Shown here: one piece after another, positions 34,452-45,649 of the stretch | How the letters are laid out: each line of letters begins with the position of its first letter | Numbering within the stretch: the stretch's first letter is position 1 | Source: Luteibacter rhizovicinus | GTDB lineage: Bacteria > Pseudomonadota > Gammaproteobacteria > Xanthomonadales > Rhodanobacteraceae | Assembly: GCF_004342265.1 (NCBI RefSeq) | Contig: NZ_SMCS01000004.1 | Coordinates: forward strand, 1 to 64,000 | Direction: 5' to 3' | Length of the DNA: 64,000 nucleotides | Notes under the pieces: generated by a model | Databases searched by the model: none | What the model saw: only the letters and a program-made list of their open reading frames with translations | What the model was told of the DNA's origin: nothing | Program-made: the position numbers and the translations under genes

Positions 34452-36253
34452 AGGGCCGCTTCGCGAACACCACCGTGCCCAGTCGCCGTCGCGGCCAGGG
34501 CCCCAGCCCGCGCAAGCGCATGACCGTCGTGGTCGTGCTGTTGGGCGTGTGCTCGATGGGACTGGTGGTGCGTGCGTTCGATCTTCAGGTCGTGCGCAAG
34601 CAGTTCTATCAGGATCAGGGCGACGCGCGCTTCCTGCGCGAAATGCCGATCGCCGTGTCGCGCGGCACGATTTTCGATCGCAATGGCGAGCCGCTGGCCG
34701 TATCGACGCCTGTCGCGTCGATCTGGGCCAACCCGCCGGAACTGCTGGAAAACGAAGACCGCATTCCCGAACTGGCGAAGGCGCTGCACGTCGACGCCGA
34801 AGACCTGAAGCAGAAGATCGTCCAGCGCAGCGACAAGGAATTCATGTACATCACGCGCCAGATGCGTCCGGAAGACGCGCAGGCGATCATGGACCTGAAA
34901 ATTCCGGGCATCAATTCGCAGCGCGAATACCGTCGTTACTATCCGTCGGGCGCGGTGAACAGCCACATCCTCGGCTTCACCAGCATCGACGACCGCGGTC
35001 AGGAAGGTCTGGAACTCGCTTTCGACGAATGGCTGGCCGGCAAGCCGGGCGCCAAGCGCGTGATCCGCGACCGCATGGGCCATGTCGTCGAAGACGTCGA
35101 GCTGGTGCGCGAACCGCAGGCCGGTCGCGACATCACGCTCAGCATCGATCGCCGCATTCAGTACCTGGCCTATAGCGCACTCAGTCAGGCGCTGGAAAAG
35201 AACAAAGCCGATTCCGGTTCCATCGTCGTGATGGACGTGCACTCGGGCGAAGTGCTGGCGATGGCGAACCTGCCGTCGTTCAACCCGAACGCCGTGCGCG
35301 GCAGCACGCCGCAGGAGCGCCGCAACCGTGCGCTGACCGACGTCGTCGAGCCAGGCTCGACGATGAAGGCGTTCACCATGGCCGCGGCGCTTACCAGCGG
35401 CAAATACACGCCGACCAGCCCGCTGATCGAAACCTCGCCCGGCACGTGGATGATGGGCGGTCACCCGGTGCGCGATACGCATAACTGGGGCACGCTGACG
35501 CCGACGGGTGTGATCACCAAGTCGAGCAACGTCGGTGCGGCGAAGATCGCCATGACGCTGGACACCGATTTTCTCTACGGCATGTTCAAGTCGTTCGGTA
35601 TCGGCAACAGCACGGGTAGCGGCTTTCCCGGCGAGGCCGCCGGCTATCTGCCGGTCGGCCGCACCTGGAAGCCGATCGAAAAGTCGCGCATGGCGTATGG
35701 ATATAACCTCAACGTCACGCCGTTGCAGCTGGCCGTAGGTTATTCCGCGATCGCCAATGGCGGTCAGCTGCGTGCGCCGAGCTTCATCAAGGGAGCCGAC
35801 AATCCGCCGACCCAGGTCATTACCCCGGACGTCGCGCATGAGCTCGTACGCATGCTCGAAACCGTGGTGAGCCCCGGCGGTACCGGTTTCGGTTTTGCTT
35901 CGGTCGCCAACTACAGCGTTGCCGGCAAGACCGGTACGTCGCACAAAGCGTCGGTCGGCGGTTACTCCGCGAAGAACTACATCTCCCTGTTCGTTGGCAT
36001 GATTCCGGCGAGCGACCCGCGCCTCGTAACCGTCGTTGTCATTAACGACCCACAGAATGGGCGCTACTACGGCGGTTCGGTGGCCGGTCCGGCTTTCGTC
36101 CAGGTCATGGAGGGAGCGGTGCGGCTGCTGGATATCGCACCGGACAATGTCGGCCGCTGGTATGCGGGCGGTCCGAGCCAGGGTGGTCTGATCGGTACCA
36201 CCAGCGCGCCGCCACAGGTCGACGACAGCGCCGCCGAAGAGGTGGTGCCGTGA
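34448..36253 (+). CDS. ftsI: Septal peptidoglycan transpeptidase FtsI (PBP3)
   Basis: A 601-aa class B penicillin-binding protein. N-terminal helix KRMTVVVVLLGVCSMGLVV, dimer domain with AVSRGTIFDRNGEPLAVST, and transpeptidase domain with the serine motif EPGSTMKAF (Ser304), KSSN and KTGTSHK. It cross-links septal peptidoglycan with FtsW. The start overlaps the ftsL stop (ATGA). Length is close to E. coli PBP3. Confidence 0.95.
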   Translation: MKGRFANTTVPSRRRGQGPSPRKRMTVVVVLLGVCSMGLVVRAFDLQVVRKQFYQDQGDARFLREMPIAVSRGTIFDRNGEPLAVSTPVASIWANPPELLENEDRIPELAKALHVDAEDLKQKIVQRSDKEFMYITRQMRPEDAQAIMDLKIPGINSQREYRRYYPSGAVNSHILGFTSIDDRGQEGLELAFDEWLAGKPGAKRVIRDRMGHVVEDVELVREPQAGRDITLSIDRRIQYLAYSALSQALEKNKADSGSIVVMDVHSGEVLAMANLPSFNPNAVRGSTPQERRNRALTDVVEPGSTMKAFTMAAALTSGKYTPTSPLIETSPGTWMMGGHPVRDTHNWGTLTPTGVITKSSNVGAAKIAMTLDTDFLYGMFKSFGIGNSTGSGFPGEAAGYLPVGRTWKPIEKSRMAYGYNLNVTPLQLAVGYSAIANGGQLRAPSFIKGADNPPTQVITPDVAHELVRMLETVVSPGGTGFGFASVANYSVAGKTGTSHKASVGGYSAKNYISLFVGMIPASDPRLVTVVVINDPQNGRYYGGSVAGPAFVQVMEGAVRLLDIAPDNVGRWYAGGPSQGGLIGTTSAPPQVDDSAAEEVVP

Positions 36254-37740
36254 CGCGCAGCATGACGCTCGACACGTTGCTCGACGGATTCGCCGGTGCC
36301 CAGGGCTCCGGCGATATCGTCGTTTCGGGCCTCGGGCTCGACTCGCGTGCCGTCGCTGCGGGCGATGCGTTCGTGGCGCTGCGTGGCGGCAAGAATCACG
36401 GTCTCGAATTCGCCGCGTCCGCCATCGAGCATGGCGCGATCGTCGTGCTGGCCGAGACGCCGTTCGACGCCGTGGAGCTGGCCGTGCCGACGGTCGCCGT
36501 CGACAAGCTGCGCGACAGGGTTGGCGACATCGCCGCACGCTTTTACGGCAATCCGTCCGAAGCGCTCGACGTGATTGGGGTCACCGGCACCAACGGCAAG
36601 ACCTCCATCGTGCAGCTTATCGCGCAGGCACTGGCCTTCCTCGGCAAGCGCCCGGCCACGGTCGGCACGTTGGGTACCGGCATGCATGGCGCCGTTGTCG
36701 AAGGCGAGCGCACCACGCCCGATGCCATCAGCATGCAGGCGGTCCTCGCGGATTTTCGCGAAGCGGGCGCCACGCATGTCGCGATGGAAGTGTCTTCGCA
36801 TGCCCTCGACCAGGGTCGCGTCAACGCGATTGCGTTCGACGTGGCGGTGTTCACCAATCTCACCCGCGACCATCTGGACTATCACGGCACGATGGAAGCC
36901 TACGGCGAGGCCAAGGCGCGCCTGTTCGCATGGCCGGGCCTGAAGAGCGCGATCGTCAACATCGACGATCCGTTCGGCGCGAAGCTGTCCAAGCATCTCG
37001 GCGAAGGCATCAAGCGCTTCCGTACCAGCATGGTCGCGGACAACGATGCCGACATCAAAGCGGATATCGTCGTGACGTCGGCCAGGGGCCTCTCGTTCAA
37101 CCTCGTGACGCCGTGGGGTATGCGCACGGTGCGCAGCCACCTGATCGGCCGCTTCAACATCGCCAATCTCCTGGCCGTGGCCGCGACGCTGGGCGCGCTG
37201 GGCGAGTCGTTCGACCGCATCCATTCGGCGCTCGAAGCGCTGGAGCCGGTCAACGGTCGCATGAGCCGGCTGGGCGGCGAAGGCAAGAAACCGCTCGTTG
37301 TCGTCGACTATGCGCATACGCCCGACGCGCTGAAGCAGGCGCTGCTCTCGGTGCGTTCGCACACGAAGGGGCGGCTGATCTGCGTCTTCGGCTGCGGCGG
37401 CGAACGCGATCAGGGTAAGCGCCCATTGATGGCGCAGATTGCCGAGCGTCTCGCCGATATCGTCATCGTGACCGACGACAATCCGCGCGGCGAAGACGGC
37501 GACCTGATCGTCAACCAGATTCTCGAAGGCTTCGCGCACCGCGACACGGTGATCGTCGAACGCGACCGCGCGCAGGCCATCGCACTTGCCATTGCCGACG
37601 CGAAGGCCGACGACGTCGTCCTCGTGGCCGGCAAGGGCCACGAAACTTATCAGGAAGGTCCGGAGGGCAAGCGTCCCTTCGACGACCTCGCCATCGCCCG
37701 CGAGGCGATGGGCACCGGCACTAAAGGAGTGCGCGCATGA
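36250..37740 (+). CDS. murE: UDP-MurNAc-tripeptide synthetase MurE (meso-DAP adding)
   Basis: A 496-aa Mur ligase that adds the third stem-peptide residue in the cytoplasm. The ATP loop is GVTGTNGKTSIVQL. The substrate-selecting motif is VTDDNPRGED; DNPR is the signature of meso-diaminopimelate-adding MurE, as opposed to lysine enzymes. It starts with GTG overlapping the ftsI stop (GTGA). Confidence 0.95.
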   Translation: MTRSMTLDTLLDGFAGAQGSGDIVVSGLGLDSRAVAAGDAFVALRGGKNHGLEFAASAIEHGAIVVLAETPFDAVELAVPTVAVDKLRDRVGDIAARFYGNPSEALDVIGVTGTNGKTSIVQLIAQALAFLGKRPATVGTLGTGMHGAVVEGERTTPDAISMQAVLADFREAGATHVAMEVSSHALDQGRVNAIAFDVAVFTNLTRDHLDYHGTMEAYGEAKARLFAWPGLKSAIVNIDDPFGAKLSKHLGEGIKRFRTSMVADNDADIKADIVVTSARGLSFNLVTPWGMRTVRSHLIGRFNIANLLAVAATLGALGESFDRIHSALEALEPVNGRMSRLGGEGKKPLVVVDYAHTPDALKQALLSVRSHTKGRLICVFGCGGERDQGKRPLMAQIAERLADIVIVTDDNPRGEDGDLIVNQILEGFAHRDTVIVERDRAQAIALAIADAKADDVVLVAGKGHETYQEGPEGKRPFDDLAIAREAMGTGTKGVRA

Positions 37741-39098
37741 TGCGCCTGTCCGCCGTTGCGCTCTGGACCCGCGGCCGCCTTGTTGGCGCCGACGTCGAGA
37801 TCGCCGGCTTTTCCATCGATACCCGGATATTGCAGGCCGGCGATCTGTTCGTCGCGTTGCCCGGCGAGCGTCACGACGCGCACGATTTCGTCGCCGATGC
37901 CGCCGCGCGCGGTGCGGTTGCCGCGCTGGTTACCCGTCCCGTCGACGTATCGATCCCGCAGGTCGTCGTGGACGATACGCAGCTGGCGCTGGGCGATCTG
38001 GCCAGCGCCGTCCGCGCCCAGGGCACCGTTCGCGTGATCGGCATCACCGGTTCCAACGGCAAGACGACGGTAAAGACGCTGACCGCGTCGATTCTGTCGC
38101 GCCACGGCCGCACGCACGTCAATTCGGGCAACTACAACAACGAGATCGGCATGCCGCTGACGGTGTTGGCGATGCCCGAATTCACGGAGTACGCGGTACT
38201 CGAAATGGGCGCCGGCAAGCCGGGCGACATCGACTATCTTGCCGCCATCGCGCGGCCCGATATCGGCCTCGTGAATTCCATCGCCCCCGCTCATCTTGAG
38301 CGGATGGGCAGCGTGGAAGGCGTGGCGGAAACGAAGGGTGCGCTCTACCAGTCGCTGCCGCCCGACGGTATCGCCATCATCAACGCCGACGATGCGTTCG
38401 CCGGATACTTCGCCAATCTGGCCGGCGCGCGTCGCGTGCTTCGCTATGCCCTCGACCATAAAGCGGACATCGGCGCGGATATCGTCGAACTGCGCATGGA
38501 CGGTACGCACTTCGTACTGAGCACGCCGCATGGCGATGCGGATGTCGAACTTCCGTTGGCCGGTCGTCACAACGTGTCGAACGCTCTCGCCGCCGCCGCG
38601 ATCGCCTGCGCGCTGGACGTGCCGATGGAGACCATCGTCGCGGGCCTGGAAAACGTTCCCCGCGTGACGGGACGCCTGAACCCGGAACGCATGGCGGGCG
38701 GCTGGACGCTGATCGACGACAGCTACAACGCGAATCCCGGTTCGACCGCCGCGGCGATCGACACGCTGTCGCTGGCGCGCGGCGAGCGCTGGCTCGTGAT
38801 GGGCGATATGGCCGAACTCGGGCCGGATGCCGCCACGCTGCATTCCGCTATCGGAGAAATGGCCCGCGAGCGCGGCATCGATCGACTGCTGGCAACGGGG
38901 CCGCTCAGTGCGGCGGCTGTCGCGGCGTTCGGTCATGGCGGACAGCATTTCGCCAATCAGGCCGAATTGATCGGCGCGGTGTGCGCACAGATCCACGAAG
39001 GGGTGACCTGCCTGGTCAAGGGCTCGCGTTCGGCGGGTATGGAAAGGGTGGTTGCCGCGATTAAGAAACACGCTGAAGGAGCATCCGATGCTGCTTGA
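37737..39098 (+). CDS. murF: UDP-MurNAc-pentapeptide synthetase MurF
   Basis: A 453-aa Mur ligase that adds D-Ala-D-Ala to the tripeptide. The ATP loop is [39 protein letters not shown] and [14 protein letters not shown] are MurF signatures. The ATG at 37737 overlaps the murE stop; the next codon is also ATG. Its end overlaps mraY by 11 nt, with the mraY ribosome-binding site (GAAGGAG) inside murF. Confidence 0.95.
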   Translation: MMRLSAVALWTRGRLVGADVEIAGFSIDTRILQAGDLFVALPGERHDAHDFVADAAARGAVAALVTRPVDVSIPQVVVDDTQLALGDLASAVRAQGTVRVIGITGSNGKTTVKTLTASILSRHGRTHVNSGNYNNEIGMPLTVLAMPEFTEYAVLEMGAGKPGDIDYLAAIARPDIGLVNSIAPAHLERMGSVEGVAETKGALYQSLPPDGIAIINADDAFAGYFANLAGARRVLRYALDHKADIGADIVELRMDGTHFVLSTPHGDADVELPLAGRHNVSNALAAAAIACALDVPMETIVAGLENVPRVTGRLNPERMAGGWTLIDDSYNANPGSTAAAIDTLSLARGERWLVMGDMAELGPDAATLHSAIGEMARERGIDRLLATGPLSAAAVAAFGHGGQHFANQAELIGAVCAQIHEGVTCLVKGSRSAGMERVVAAIKKHAEGASDAA

Positions 39099-40170
39099 AC
39101 TGGCGGAATGGATGGGCCGGCACTTCACGTCGCTGCATCTTTTCCAGTACATCACGTTCCGCGCGATCATGGCCGCCCTGACGGCGCTGGCTGTGTCGCT
39201 GCTGCTCGGTCCGGCGCTTATCCGCAAGCTTGCCGCCCTGAAGGCGGGGCAGGTCGTGCGCAGCGACGGCCCGCAGACGCATCTGTCCAAGGCGGGCACG
39301 CCGACGATGGGCGGTACGCTGATCCTGTTCGCCATCGGCGTTTCCACGCTGCTCTGGGCCGATCTCGGCAACCGTTATGTCTGGGTCGTATTGCTGGTGA
39401 CCTTCGCGTTCGGCGTCATCGGTTTCTACGACGACTACCGCAAGCTGGTACTCAAGGACAGCCGCGGGCTGGCCAGCCGCTGGAAGTATTTCTGGCAGTC
39501 GGTATTCGGTCTCGTCGCCGCGTTGTTCCTGTACTACACGCACCAGCTGCCGGCCGAGACGGCGCTGTACGTACCGCTGTTCAAGCAGGTCGCCCTGCCG
39601 TTGGGCGGGTTCTTCGTCGTGATCGGTTATTTCATCATCGTCGGCTTCTCCAACGCGGTGAACCTGACCGATGGCCTGGATGGACTGGCGATCATGCCGA
39701 GCGTGCTGGTGTCGGGCGCACTGGGCATCTTCGCTTACCTCGCGGGCAACAAGCTGTTCTCCGAATACCTCGGCATCCCGGCGATTCCGGGCGCCGGCGA
39801 ACTGGCGATCTTCTGTAGTGCGCTGGCCGGCGCGGGCCTCGGCTTCCTCTGGTTCAACACGTATCCGGCGCAGGTTTTCATGGGCGATGTCGGCGCGCTG
39901 GCCATCGGCGCCGCGCTGGGCTGCGTCGCGCTGATCGTGCGCCAGGAAATCGTGCTGCTGGTGATGGGCGGCGTGTTCGTGATGGAAACGGCATCGGTGA
40001 TGTTGCAGGTCGCGAGCTTCAAGCTGCGCGGCAAGCGCATTTTCCGCATGGCGCCGATCCACCATCACTTCGAATTGAAAGGCTGGCCCGAACCGCGGGT
40101 CATCGTGCGCTTCTGGATCATCAGCGTCGTGCTGGTGCTTATCGGTCTTGCAACGTTGAAGGTGCGCTGA
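39088..40170 (+). CDS. mraY: Phospho-MurNAc-pentapeptide translocase MraY
   Basis: A 360-aa polytopic enzyme that makes lipid I by transferring phospho-MurNAc-pentapeptide to undecaprenyl phosphate. Motifs are [34 protein letters not shown] (catalytic Asp residues) and [11 protein letters not shown]. The length is identical to that of E. coli MraY. The start is set at 39088, where GAAGGAG is correctly spaced and homology begins; an earlier ATG in frame lies deep in murF. Confidence 0.95.
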   Translation: MLLELAEWMGRHFTSLHLFQYITFRAIMAALTALAVSLLLGPALIRKLAALKAGQVVRSDGPQTHLSKAGTPTMGGTLILFAIGVSTLLWADLGNRYVWVVLLVTFAFGVIGFYDDYRKLVLKDSRGLASRWKYFWQSVFGLVAALFLYYTHQLPAETALYVPLFKQVALPLGGFFVVIGYFIIVGFSNAVNLTDGLDGLAIMPSVLVSGALGIFAYLAGNKLFSEYLGIPAIPGAGELAIFCSALAGAGLGFLWFNTYPAQVFMGDVGALAIGAALGCVALIVRQEIVLLVMGGVFVMETASVMLQVASFKLRGKRIFRMAPIHHHFELKGWPEPRVIVRFWIISVVLVLIGLATLKVR

Positions 40171-40175
40171 GAATC

Positions 40176-41399
40176 ATGTTCGGCTTCGGTAACAGCCAGG
40201 CAAAACGTCGGCAAGGGCCGCGGGGGAGTTTCGACCTCCTTCTGCTGCTGGCCGCGTTGTCGCTTGCGAGTCTGGGCGTCGTGATGGTCGCTTCCAGCTC
40301 GATTGCCGTGGCCGACGGTCAGCACATCGGTCCGTTCTATTTCCTGAAGCGTCATCTGGTTTTCCTCGTGCTGGGCAGTTGCCTCGCCGGTGCCGCGATG
40401 CGCACGGAACTGAAGACGCTGGAGAAGTACAGCGTGCCGTTGCTGCTCTTCGGTATCGCCATGCTGCTTGCTGTTTTCCTGCCGGTGTTCGGCATGCGCA
40501 TCAATGGTGCGCGCCGCTGGCTCAACCTGATCGTGACCAGCTTCCAGCCCGTCGAGGCGGTGAAGCTGATCCTCGTTATCTATCTGTCGAGCTATCTGGT
40601 CCGCCATCGCGAAGGCGTCGAATACCACCTGTTCGGTGTCGTGAAGCCGGTGGCGGTCGCGGGCATGATCGTGCTGTTGCTGCTCGCGCAGCCCGACTTC
40701 GGTTCCGCCGCGTTGGTCGTCGCCACGACGGTCGGCATGGTCTGGCTGGCCGGCGCGCGCATGCGCAACCTGCTTCTGCTGGGTACGCCGCTGGTCCCGC
40801 TGCTGATCTACGCGGCGACCGCCGAGGACTACCGCATCAAGCGCCTGACCTCGTTCCTCGATCCCTGGAAAGATCCGTTCAACGACGGCTTCCAGCTGAC
40901 CCAGGCATTGATCGCCGTGGGTCGCGGCGAATGGCTGGGCGTGGGTCTGGGTTCCAGCGTGCAGAAGCTGTTCTACCTGCCCGAGGCGCATACCGACTTC
41001 ATCCTGGCCGTGCTTGCCGAGGAACTGGGTCTGGCCGGCATCTGTCTGGTCATCGGTCTTTATACGTTGCTGGTCGGTCGCGGCCTTTACCTGGGTCTGA
41101 AGGGCGTGGAACTGGGGCAGCGTTTCTCCGGCTACGTCGCCTTCGGTATCTCGCTGATGCTGGGATTCCAGGCGATGGTGTCCATCGGCGTGAATCTCGG
41201 TGTGCTGCCGACGAAGGGCCTGACCCTTCCGCTGATCAGCTCGGGTGGTTCGAGCGTGTTGCTGACATGCGCGATGGTTGGCGTGCTGCTGCGCGCGACG
41301 TTCGAAATCAACCGCGCCGAGGATGCCCGCCAGATGGCGACGCGCATGCCGGCGATGGGCGTTCCCAATGCCGCGGCTCCGATGGAGGCCACCGTATGA
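40176..41399 (+). CDS. ftsW: Septal peptidoglycan polymerase FtsW (SEDS family)
   Basis: A 407-aa SEDS glycosyltransferase with about ten membrane helices. Signatures are FGMRINGARRWLNL (loop with the RRW motif), SFQPVEAVKLILVIYL, FLDPWKDPFNDGFQLTQALIAVGRGEWLG (the catalytic Asp loop) and LPLISSGGSS. It polymerises lipid II with FtsI as partner. murD, which lies between mraY and ftsW in E. coli, is absent: only 5 nt separate these genes here. Confidence 0.94.
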   Translation: MFGFGNSQAKRRQGPRGSFDLLLLLAALSLASLGVVMVASSSIAVADGQHIGPFYFLKRHLVFLVLGSCLAGAAMRTELKTLEKYSVPLLLFGIAMLLAVFLPVFGMRINGARRWLNLIVTSFQPVEAVKLILVIYLSSYLVRHREGVEYHLFGVVKPVAVAGMIVLLLLAQPDFGSAALVVATTVGMVWLAGARMRNLLLLGTPLVPLLIYAATAEDYRIKRLTSFLDPWKDPFNDGFQLTQALIAVGRGEWLGVGLGSSVQKLFYLPEAHTDFILAVLAEELGLAGICLVIGLYTLLVGRGLYLGLKGVELGQRFSGYVAFGISLMLGFQAMVSIGVNLGVLPTKGLTLPLISSGGSSVLLTCAMVGVLLRATFEINRAEDARQMATRMPAMGVPNAAAPMEATV

Positions 41400-42463
41400 G
41401 CGCCCCTGTCCTCATCATGGCTGGCGGTACCGGCGGTCACATTTTTCCGGGGCTTGCCGTGGCCGATGTGCTGCGCGCGCAGTACGTGCCGGTCGTCTGG
41501 CTCGGTGCCGATGGCGGTATGGAAACGCGCGTGGTGCCGGAACACGGCATCGAACTGCATACGATCGCCGTGGGTGGTCTGCGTGGGAAGGGCTTGAAGA
41601 CGCGCGCGCTTGCGCCGCTGATGCTCGCCCGTTCGCTCGGCGAGTCCATGGCGCTGTTGCGCCGGGTGCGGCCGCGCTGCGTTCTGTCGATGGGCGGCTA
41701 TGTCGCCGGTCCGGCGGGCGTCGCCGCATGGATCGGTCGCGTACCGCTGCTCGTGCACGAACAGAATGGCGTGGCCGGCTTCACCAATCGCATGCTCGCC
41801 AGGATTGCGGGGACGGTGCTGACCGGTTTCGCCGGTACTCTTCCTCACGCCGAGTGGGTCGGCAATCCGGTGCGTGCAAGTATCGCCGGACTGCCCGCAC
41901 CCGCCGAGCGCTTTGCCGGCCGCGACGGCAAGCCGCGCGTGCTGGTGCTGGGCGGCAGTCTGGGCGCACGCGCGCTCAATCTTCGGTTGCCCGAAGCGCT
42001 GGCCGTCCTGCCGACCGACCTGCGGCCCGATGTGCTGCACCAGTGCGGCGCCCGTGGTGTCGACGAAGCGCGTAAAGCGTATGCAGACGCGGGTGTCGAG
42101 GCGCGCATCGAGCCATTCATCGACGACATGGCCGCGGCGTATGCGTGGGCCGACCTCGTGGTCTGCCGTGCTGGCGCGTTGACGATCGCCGAACTGACCG
42201 CCGCGGGTATCGGCGCGATCCTCGTGCCGTTTCCGCACGCGGTCGACGATCACCAGACACGCAACGCGCAGACGTTGCTTGCCGCGGGTGCCGCCGAACT
42301 GATCCAGGAACGCGATCTGGACGCCAGTGCGCTGGCGGGCCGAATCCGCGAACTCACCGGCGACCGCGGTCGCCTTCTTTCCATGGCCAATGCGTCCCGC
42401 ACGCTGGCCAAGCCCGACGCCGCAGCAACGATTGCACGTCATTGCATGGAGGTTTCCGCATGA
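41396..42463 (+). CDS. murG: UDP-GlcNAc:lipid I GlcNAc-transferase MurG
   Basis: A 355-aa GT28 peripheral membrane enzyme that converts lipid I to lipid [19 protein letters not shown] is the N-terminal glycine-rich loop, followed by [39 protein letters not shown] and [15 protein letters not shown] (UDP-GlcNAc site). The ATG at 41396 overlaps the ftsW stop by ATGA. Confidence 0.95.
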   Translation: MSAPVLIMAGGTGGHIFPGLAVADVLRAQYVPVVWLGADGGMETRVVPEHGIELHTIAVGGLRGKGLKTRALAPLMLARSLGESMALLRRVRPRCVLSMGGYVAGPAGVAAWIGRVPLLVHEQNGVAGFTNRMLARIAGTVLTGFAGTLPHAEWVGNPVRASIAGLPAPAERFAGRDGKPRVLVLGGSLGARALNLRLPEALAVLPTDLRPDVLHQCGARGVDEARKAYADAGVEARIEPFIDDMAAAYAWADLVVCRAGALTIAELTAAGIGAILVPFPHAVDDHQTRNAQTLLAAGAAELIQERDLDASALAGRIRELTGDRGRLLSMANASRTLAKPDAAATIARHCMEVSA

Positions 42464-43899
42464 CACCCAGTCGTTTGCGTGCCCACGATGATTTCATGAC
42501 CACGTTCCGCCGTGTCCACTTCATCGGCGTCGGCGGCGTCGGTATGAGTGGTATCGCCGAAGTGCTGAACAACCTCGGCTATAGCGTGTCCGGTTCGGAT
42601 CGCGCGCCGTCGCCGACCACGCAGCGCCTCGCGCAGCTGGGTATCGCCGTGCATATCGGTCACGATGCGGCGAACGTCGTCGATGTGGATGTCGTGGTCA
42701 CGTCCAGCGCGATTCGTCAGGACAACCCGGAACTGGTCGCCGCGCGTGCCGGTCGCATTCCCGTGGTCCCGCGTGCCGAAATGCTCGGCGAACTGATGCG
42801 CTTCCGTCGCGGTATCGCGATCGCAGGAACGCATGGCAAGACAACGACGACGAGCCTCGTCGCGAGCGTGCTGGCCGAGGCCGACTACGATCCGACCTTC
42901 GTCATCGGTGGACAGTTGAATGCCGCTGGTGCGAACGCGCGTCTTGGTACGGGTCAGTACCTGGTGGCCGAGGCGGATGAATCGGATGGTTCGTTCCTCA
43001 TGTTGTCGCCGGTCATGGCTGTTGTAACCAATATCGACGCCGACCATCTTGAGAATTACAACGGCGATTTCGCGCAGGTGAAGAAAGCCTTCGGCGATTT
43101 CCTGCATCGTCTGCCGTTCTACGGTATGGCGGTGCTGTGCATCGACGACGAGGAAGTGGCGAAGCTGGCGCAGGACACGTCGCGCAGCATGCTGACCTAC
43201 GGCATCGATGCGCAGGATGCCGACGTGCGCGCGACCAACGTTCGTCAGCTTGGCTTCGAAATGCATTTCGACCTGCACCTGCCGGGCATGGATGGAACGT
43301 TGCCGGTGACGCTGAATCTGCCGGGACGGCACAACGTGCAGAACGCGCTTGCGGCGGCTGCGGTCGGTTGGCAGCTGGGTGTCGAAGCCGAAGCCATCGC
43401 GACGGCGCTCCAGCGTTTCGAGGGCGTGGGTCGTCGCTTCCATCGTCGTGGCGAAATCGCGCTGGACAAAGGCAGTGTGCTGCTGGTCGACGACTACGGT
43501 CATCATCCCCGCGAGCTGGCCGCCGTGTTCGCCGCCGCGCGTGGCGGCTGGCCCGAGCGCCGTCTGGTCGTGGCGTTCCAGCCGCACCGTTACAGCCGTA
43601 CCCGCGATCTGCTCGACGACTTCGCGAACGTGCTCGCCGAAGTGGACGTGCTGGTGCTGACCGAAATTTATCCGGCCGGCGAAGCGCCGATCCCGGGTGC
43701 GGACGGTCGCGCGTTGGCGCGGGCGATTCGTGCACGCGGCAAGACCGACCCGGTACTGATCGACCATCCGCGCGACCTGCGCGATGCGTTGCCGTCGCTG
43801 CTGCGCGATGGCGACCTCCTGATGCTGCTGGGCGCGGGCGATATCGGCACGGCCGCTATCGACCTGGCGACCGCTGGAAACCTGAGGACCCATAAGTAA
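42460..43899 (+). CDS. murC: UDP-MurNAc:L-alanine ligase MurC
   Basis: A 479-aa Mur ligase that adds the first L-Ala to UDP-MurNAc. [16 protein letters not shown] is the N-terminal nucleotide loop, [14 protein letters not shown] the ATP loop, and DESDGSF and [10 protein letters not shown] are MurC-specific. The start at 42460 overlaps murG by ATGA; a second ATG 12 codons in ([11 protein letters not shown]) is possible. The stop overlaps ddl by one base (TAATG). Confidence 0.95.
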   Translation: MTPSRLRAHDDFMTTFRRVHFIGVGGVGMSGIAEVLNNLGYSVSGSDRAPSPTTQRLAQLGIAVHIGHDAANVVDVDVVVTSSAIRQDNPELVAARAGRIPVVPRAEMLGELMRFRRGIAIAGTHGKTTTTSLVASVLAEADYDPTFVIGGQLNAAGANARLGTGQYLVAEADESDGSFLMLSPVMAVVTNIDADHLENYNGDFAQVKKAFGDFLHRLPFYGMAVLCIDDEEVAKLAQDTSRSMLTYGIDAQDADVRATNVRQLGFEMHFDLHLPGMDGTLPVTLNLPGRHNVQNALAAAAVGWQLGVEAEAIATALQRFEGVGRRFHRRGEIALDKGSVLLVDDYGHHPRELAAVFAAARGGWPERRLVVAFQPHRYSRTRDLLDDFANVLAEVDVLVLTEIYPAGEAPIPGADGRALARAIRARGKTDPVLIDHPRDLRDALPSLLRDGDLLMLLGAGDIGTAAIDLATAGNLRTHK

Positions 43900-44900
43900 T
43901 GAGCACGCAACTCACCGGCCACAACACGTTCGGCCGTACGGTGACCGATCCCGCGCAGTTCGGCCGCGTCGCGGTCGTCATGGGCGGCAGCTCGGCGGAG
44001 CGCGAGGTGTCGCTGGACTCCGGTCGCAATGTGCTGGAGGCTTTGCGCTCGAGTGGTGTGGACGCACATGTGATCGATGGCATTCCCGCGTTGCTCGATG
44101 CGGTGCGCGCCGGTCACTTCGCGCGTGTGTTCAACATCCTGCACGGTGGCGGTGGCGAGAACGGCGAGCTTCAGGGCGCTTTGCAATCGCTGGGCGTTCC
44201 CTTCACCGGTTCGGGCGTACTTGGCTCGGCTCTATCGCTGGACAAGATCCGCGCCAAGCAGGTGTGGACCGCCCTCGGCCTGCCGACCCCGCGATTCAAA
44301 GCGTTGCCGCGCGGCGCCGACGTGCATGCGGCCGCACGGGAGATCGGCTTCCCGCTGATCGTCAAGCCGGCTTGGGAAGGTTCCAGCGTCGGTATCACCC
44401 GGGTTTTCTCGGAGAGCGAACTGGACGCCGCCGTCGAACTGGCGCTGCGCTATCCGGGCGACCTGCTGATGGAAACCCTGATCGAAGGCGATGCTTCCGA
44501 GGGTGGCGAGTTCACCGTGGGCATCCTCGGTCGCGAAGTGCTGCCGACGATCAAGATCGTGCCGAAGGGCGAGTACTACGACTACAACGCCAAGTACGTC
44601 GCCGAGGATACGCAGTACATCGTGCCCGGTTTGTCCGGCGAGGCGGAGAGCGAAATGCGCGCGCTGGCACTGGCGGCATTCGACGCACTGGCCTGCTCGG
44701 GCTGGGGTCGCGTCGACGTGATGCGCGATCGTCACGGGCGCAACTGGCTCCTGGAAGTGAATACCGCGCCGGGCATGACCTCGCATTCGCTGGTGCCGAA
44801 AGCGGCAACCATCGCCGGCCTCGATTTCGCGGCCGTCTGCTGGCGCGTACTCGAATCGTCGTTCCATCCGGACGTCCGTACGAACGGAGGGCAAGCATGA
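43899..44900 (+). CDS. ddlB: D-alanine--D-alanine ligase (DdlB)
   Basis: A 333-aa ATP-grasp ligase that makes the D-Ala-D-Ala dipeptide used by Mur[47 protein letters not shown], the omega-loop region [18 protein letters not shown] with Tyr, and [16 protein letters not shown] are typical. The EYYDYNAKY motif suggests D-Ala-D-Ala rather than D-Lac specificity. MurB, often between murC and ddl, is absent. Confidence 0.94.
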   Translation: MSTQLTGHNTFGRTVTDPAQFGRVAVVMGGSSAEREVSLDSGRNVLEALRSSGVDAHVIDGIPALLDAVRAGHFARVFNILHGGGGENGELQGALQSLGVPFTGSGVLGSALSLDKIRAKQVWTALGLPTPRFKALPRGADVHAAAREIGFPLIVKPAWEGSSVGITRVFSESELDAAVELALRYPGDLLMETLIEGDASEGGEFTVGILGREVLPTIKIVPKGEYYDYNAKYVAEDTQYIVPGLSGEAESEMRALALAAFDALACSGWGRVDVMRDRHGRNWLLEVNTAPGMTSHSLVPKAATIAGLDFAAVCWRVLESSFHPDVRTNGGQA

Positions 44901-45649
44901 AGGGAGCCGCCGCCACGCGGATCGTCGCCTGGGCTATCGCCATTACGTTGGTGGTGTTGCCCGTGGTCGGCGTGATGCAGGGCTGGTTCGCCGCCACACG
45001 GTGGCCGGTGACGCAGCTGAAGGTCGAAGCGGAGTTCGCGCACATCAGTGCCGAACAGCTCCGCGGCGCCGTGCTGCCTCACCTGGGTAAAGGTTTCTTC
45101 GCCACGAATCTGGAAGACGTTCGTCACGCCATCGGCGGCCTGCCGTGGGTGGAATCGGTGGAAGTGCGCAAGCGCTGGCCCGATACGCTGCTGGTGCGCA
45201 TCTACGAACGGCAGCCTTTCGCGCGCTGGAACGACGACAAACTGATCAGCCGCCAGGGTCTGGTGTTCGTGGCGGCTGGCGCCGACCAGATGGAAGGGCT
45301 GCCGCAGTTGCGCGGTCCCGATGCGCGGCTGGCCGAAGTAGTGAGTTTTTACGCGCAGGCACAGAAAGCCTTCGCGGGTCGCGCGCAGCTGCAGGTGACC
45401 GGTGTGTCGCTCAGCGACCGCGGCAGCTGGAGCGTCACCACGGAAAGCGGGGCGGACATCGTGATCGGCGATCGCGATCAGGCCGACCGCCGTCTGGCGC
45501 GCTTCCTCGATGTATATCCGCAACTGATCGCCGGTCGGCAGGGCTCGTTCGCTTACGCCGATCTTCGCTACACCAATGGATTCGCCGTCAAGTGGCCGCA
45601 GCCGGATGCGCCGGTCGCCGCCAAGTCGGGAGCTAGGGCCGGAACATGA
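44897..45649 (+). CDS. ftsQ: Cell division protein FtsQ
   Basis: A 250-aa bitopic protein: one helix ([20 protein letters not shown]), a POTRA domain ([20 protein letters not shown]) and a beta domain ([30 protein letters not shown] is the conserved core). It bridges early and late divisome proteins through FtsB and FtsL. ATG 44897 overlaps ddlB, and its stop overlaps ftsA (ATGA). Confidence 0.93.
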   Translation: MKGAAATRIVAWAIAITLVVLPVVGVMQGWFAATRWPVTQLKVEAEFAHISAEQLRGAVLPHLGKGFFATNLEDVRHAIGGLPWVESVEVRKRWPDTLLVRIYERQPFARWNDDKLISRQGLVFVAAGADQMEGLPQLRGPDARLAEVVSFYAQAQKAFAGRAQLQVTGVSLSDRGSWSVTTESGADIVIGDRDQADRRLARFLDVYPQLIAGRQGSFAYADLRYTNGFAVKWPQPDAPVAAKSGARAGT

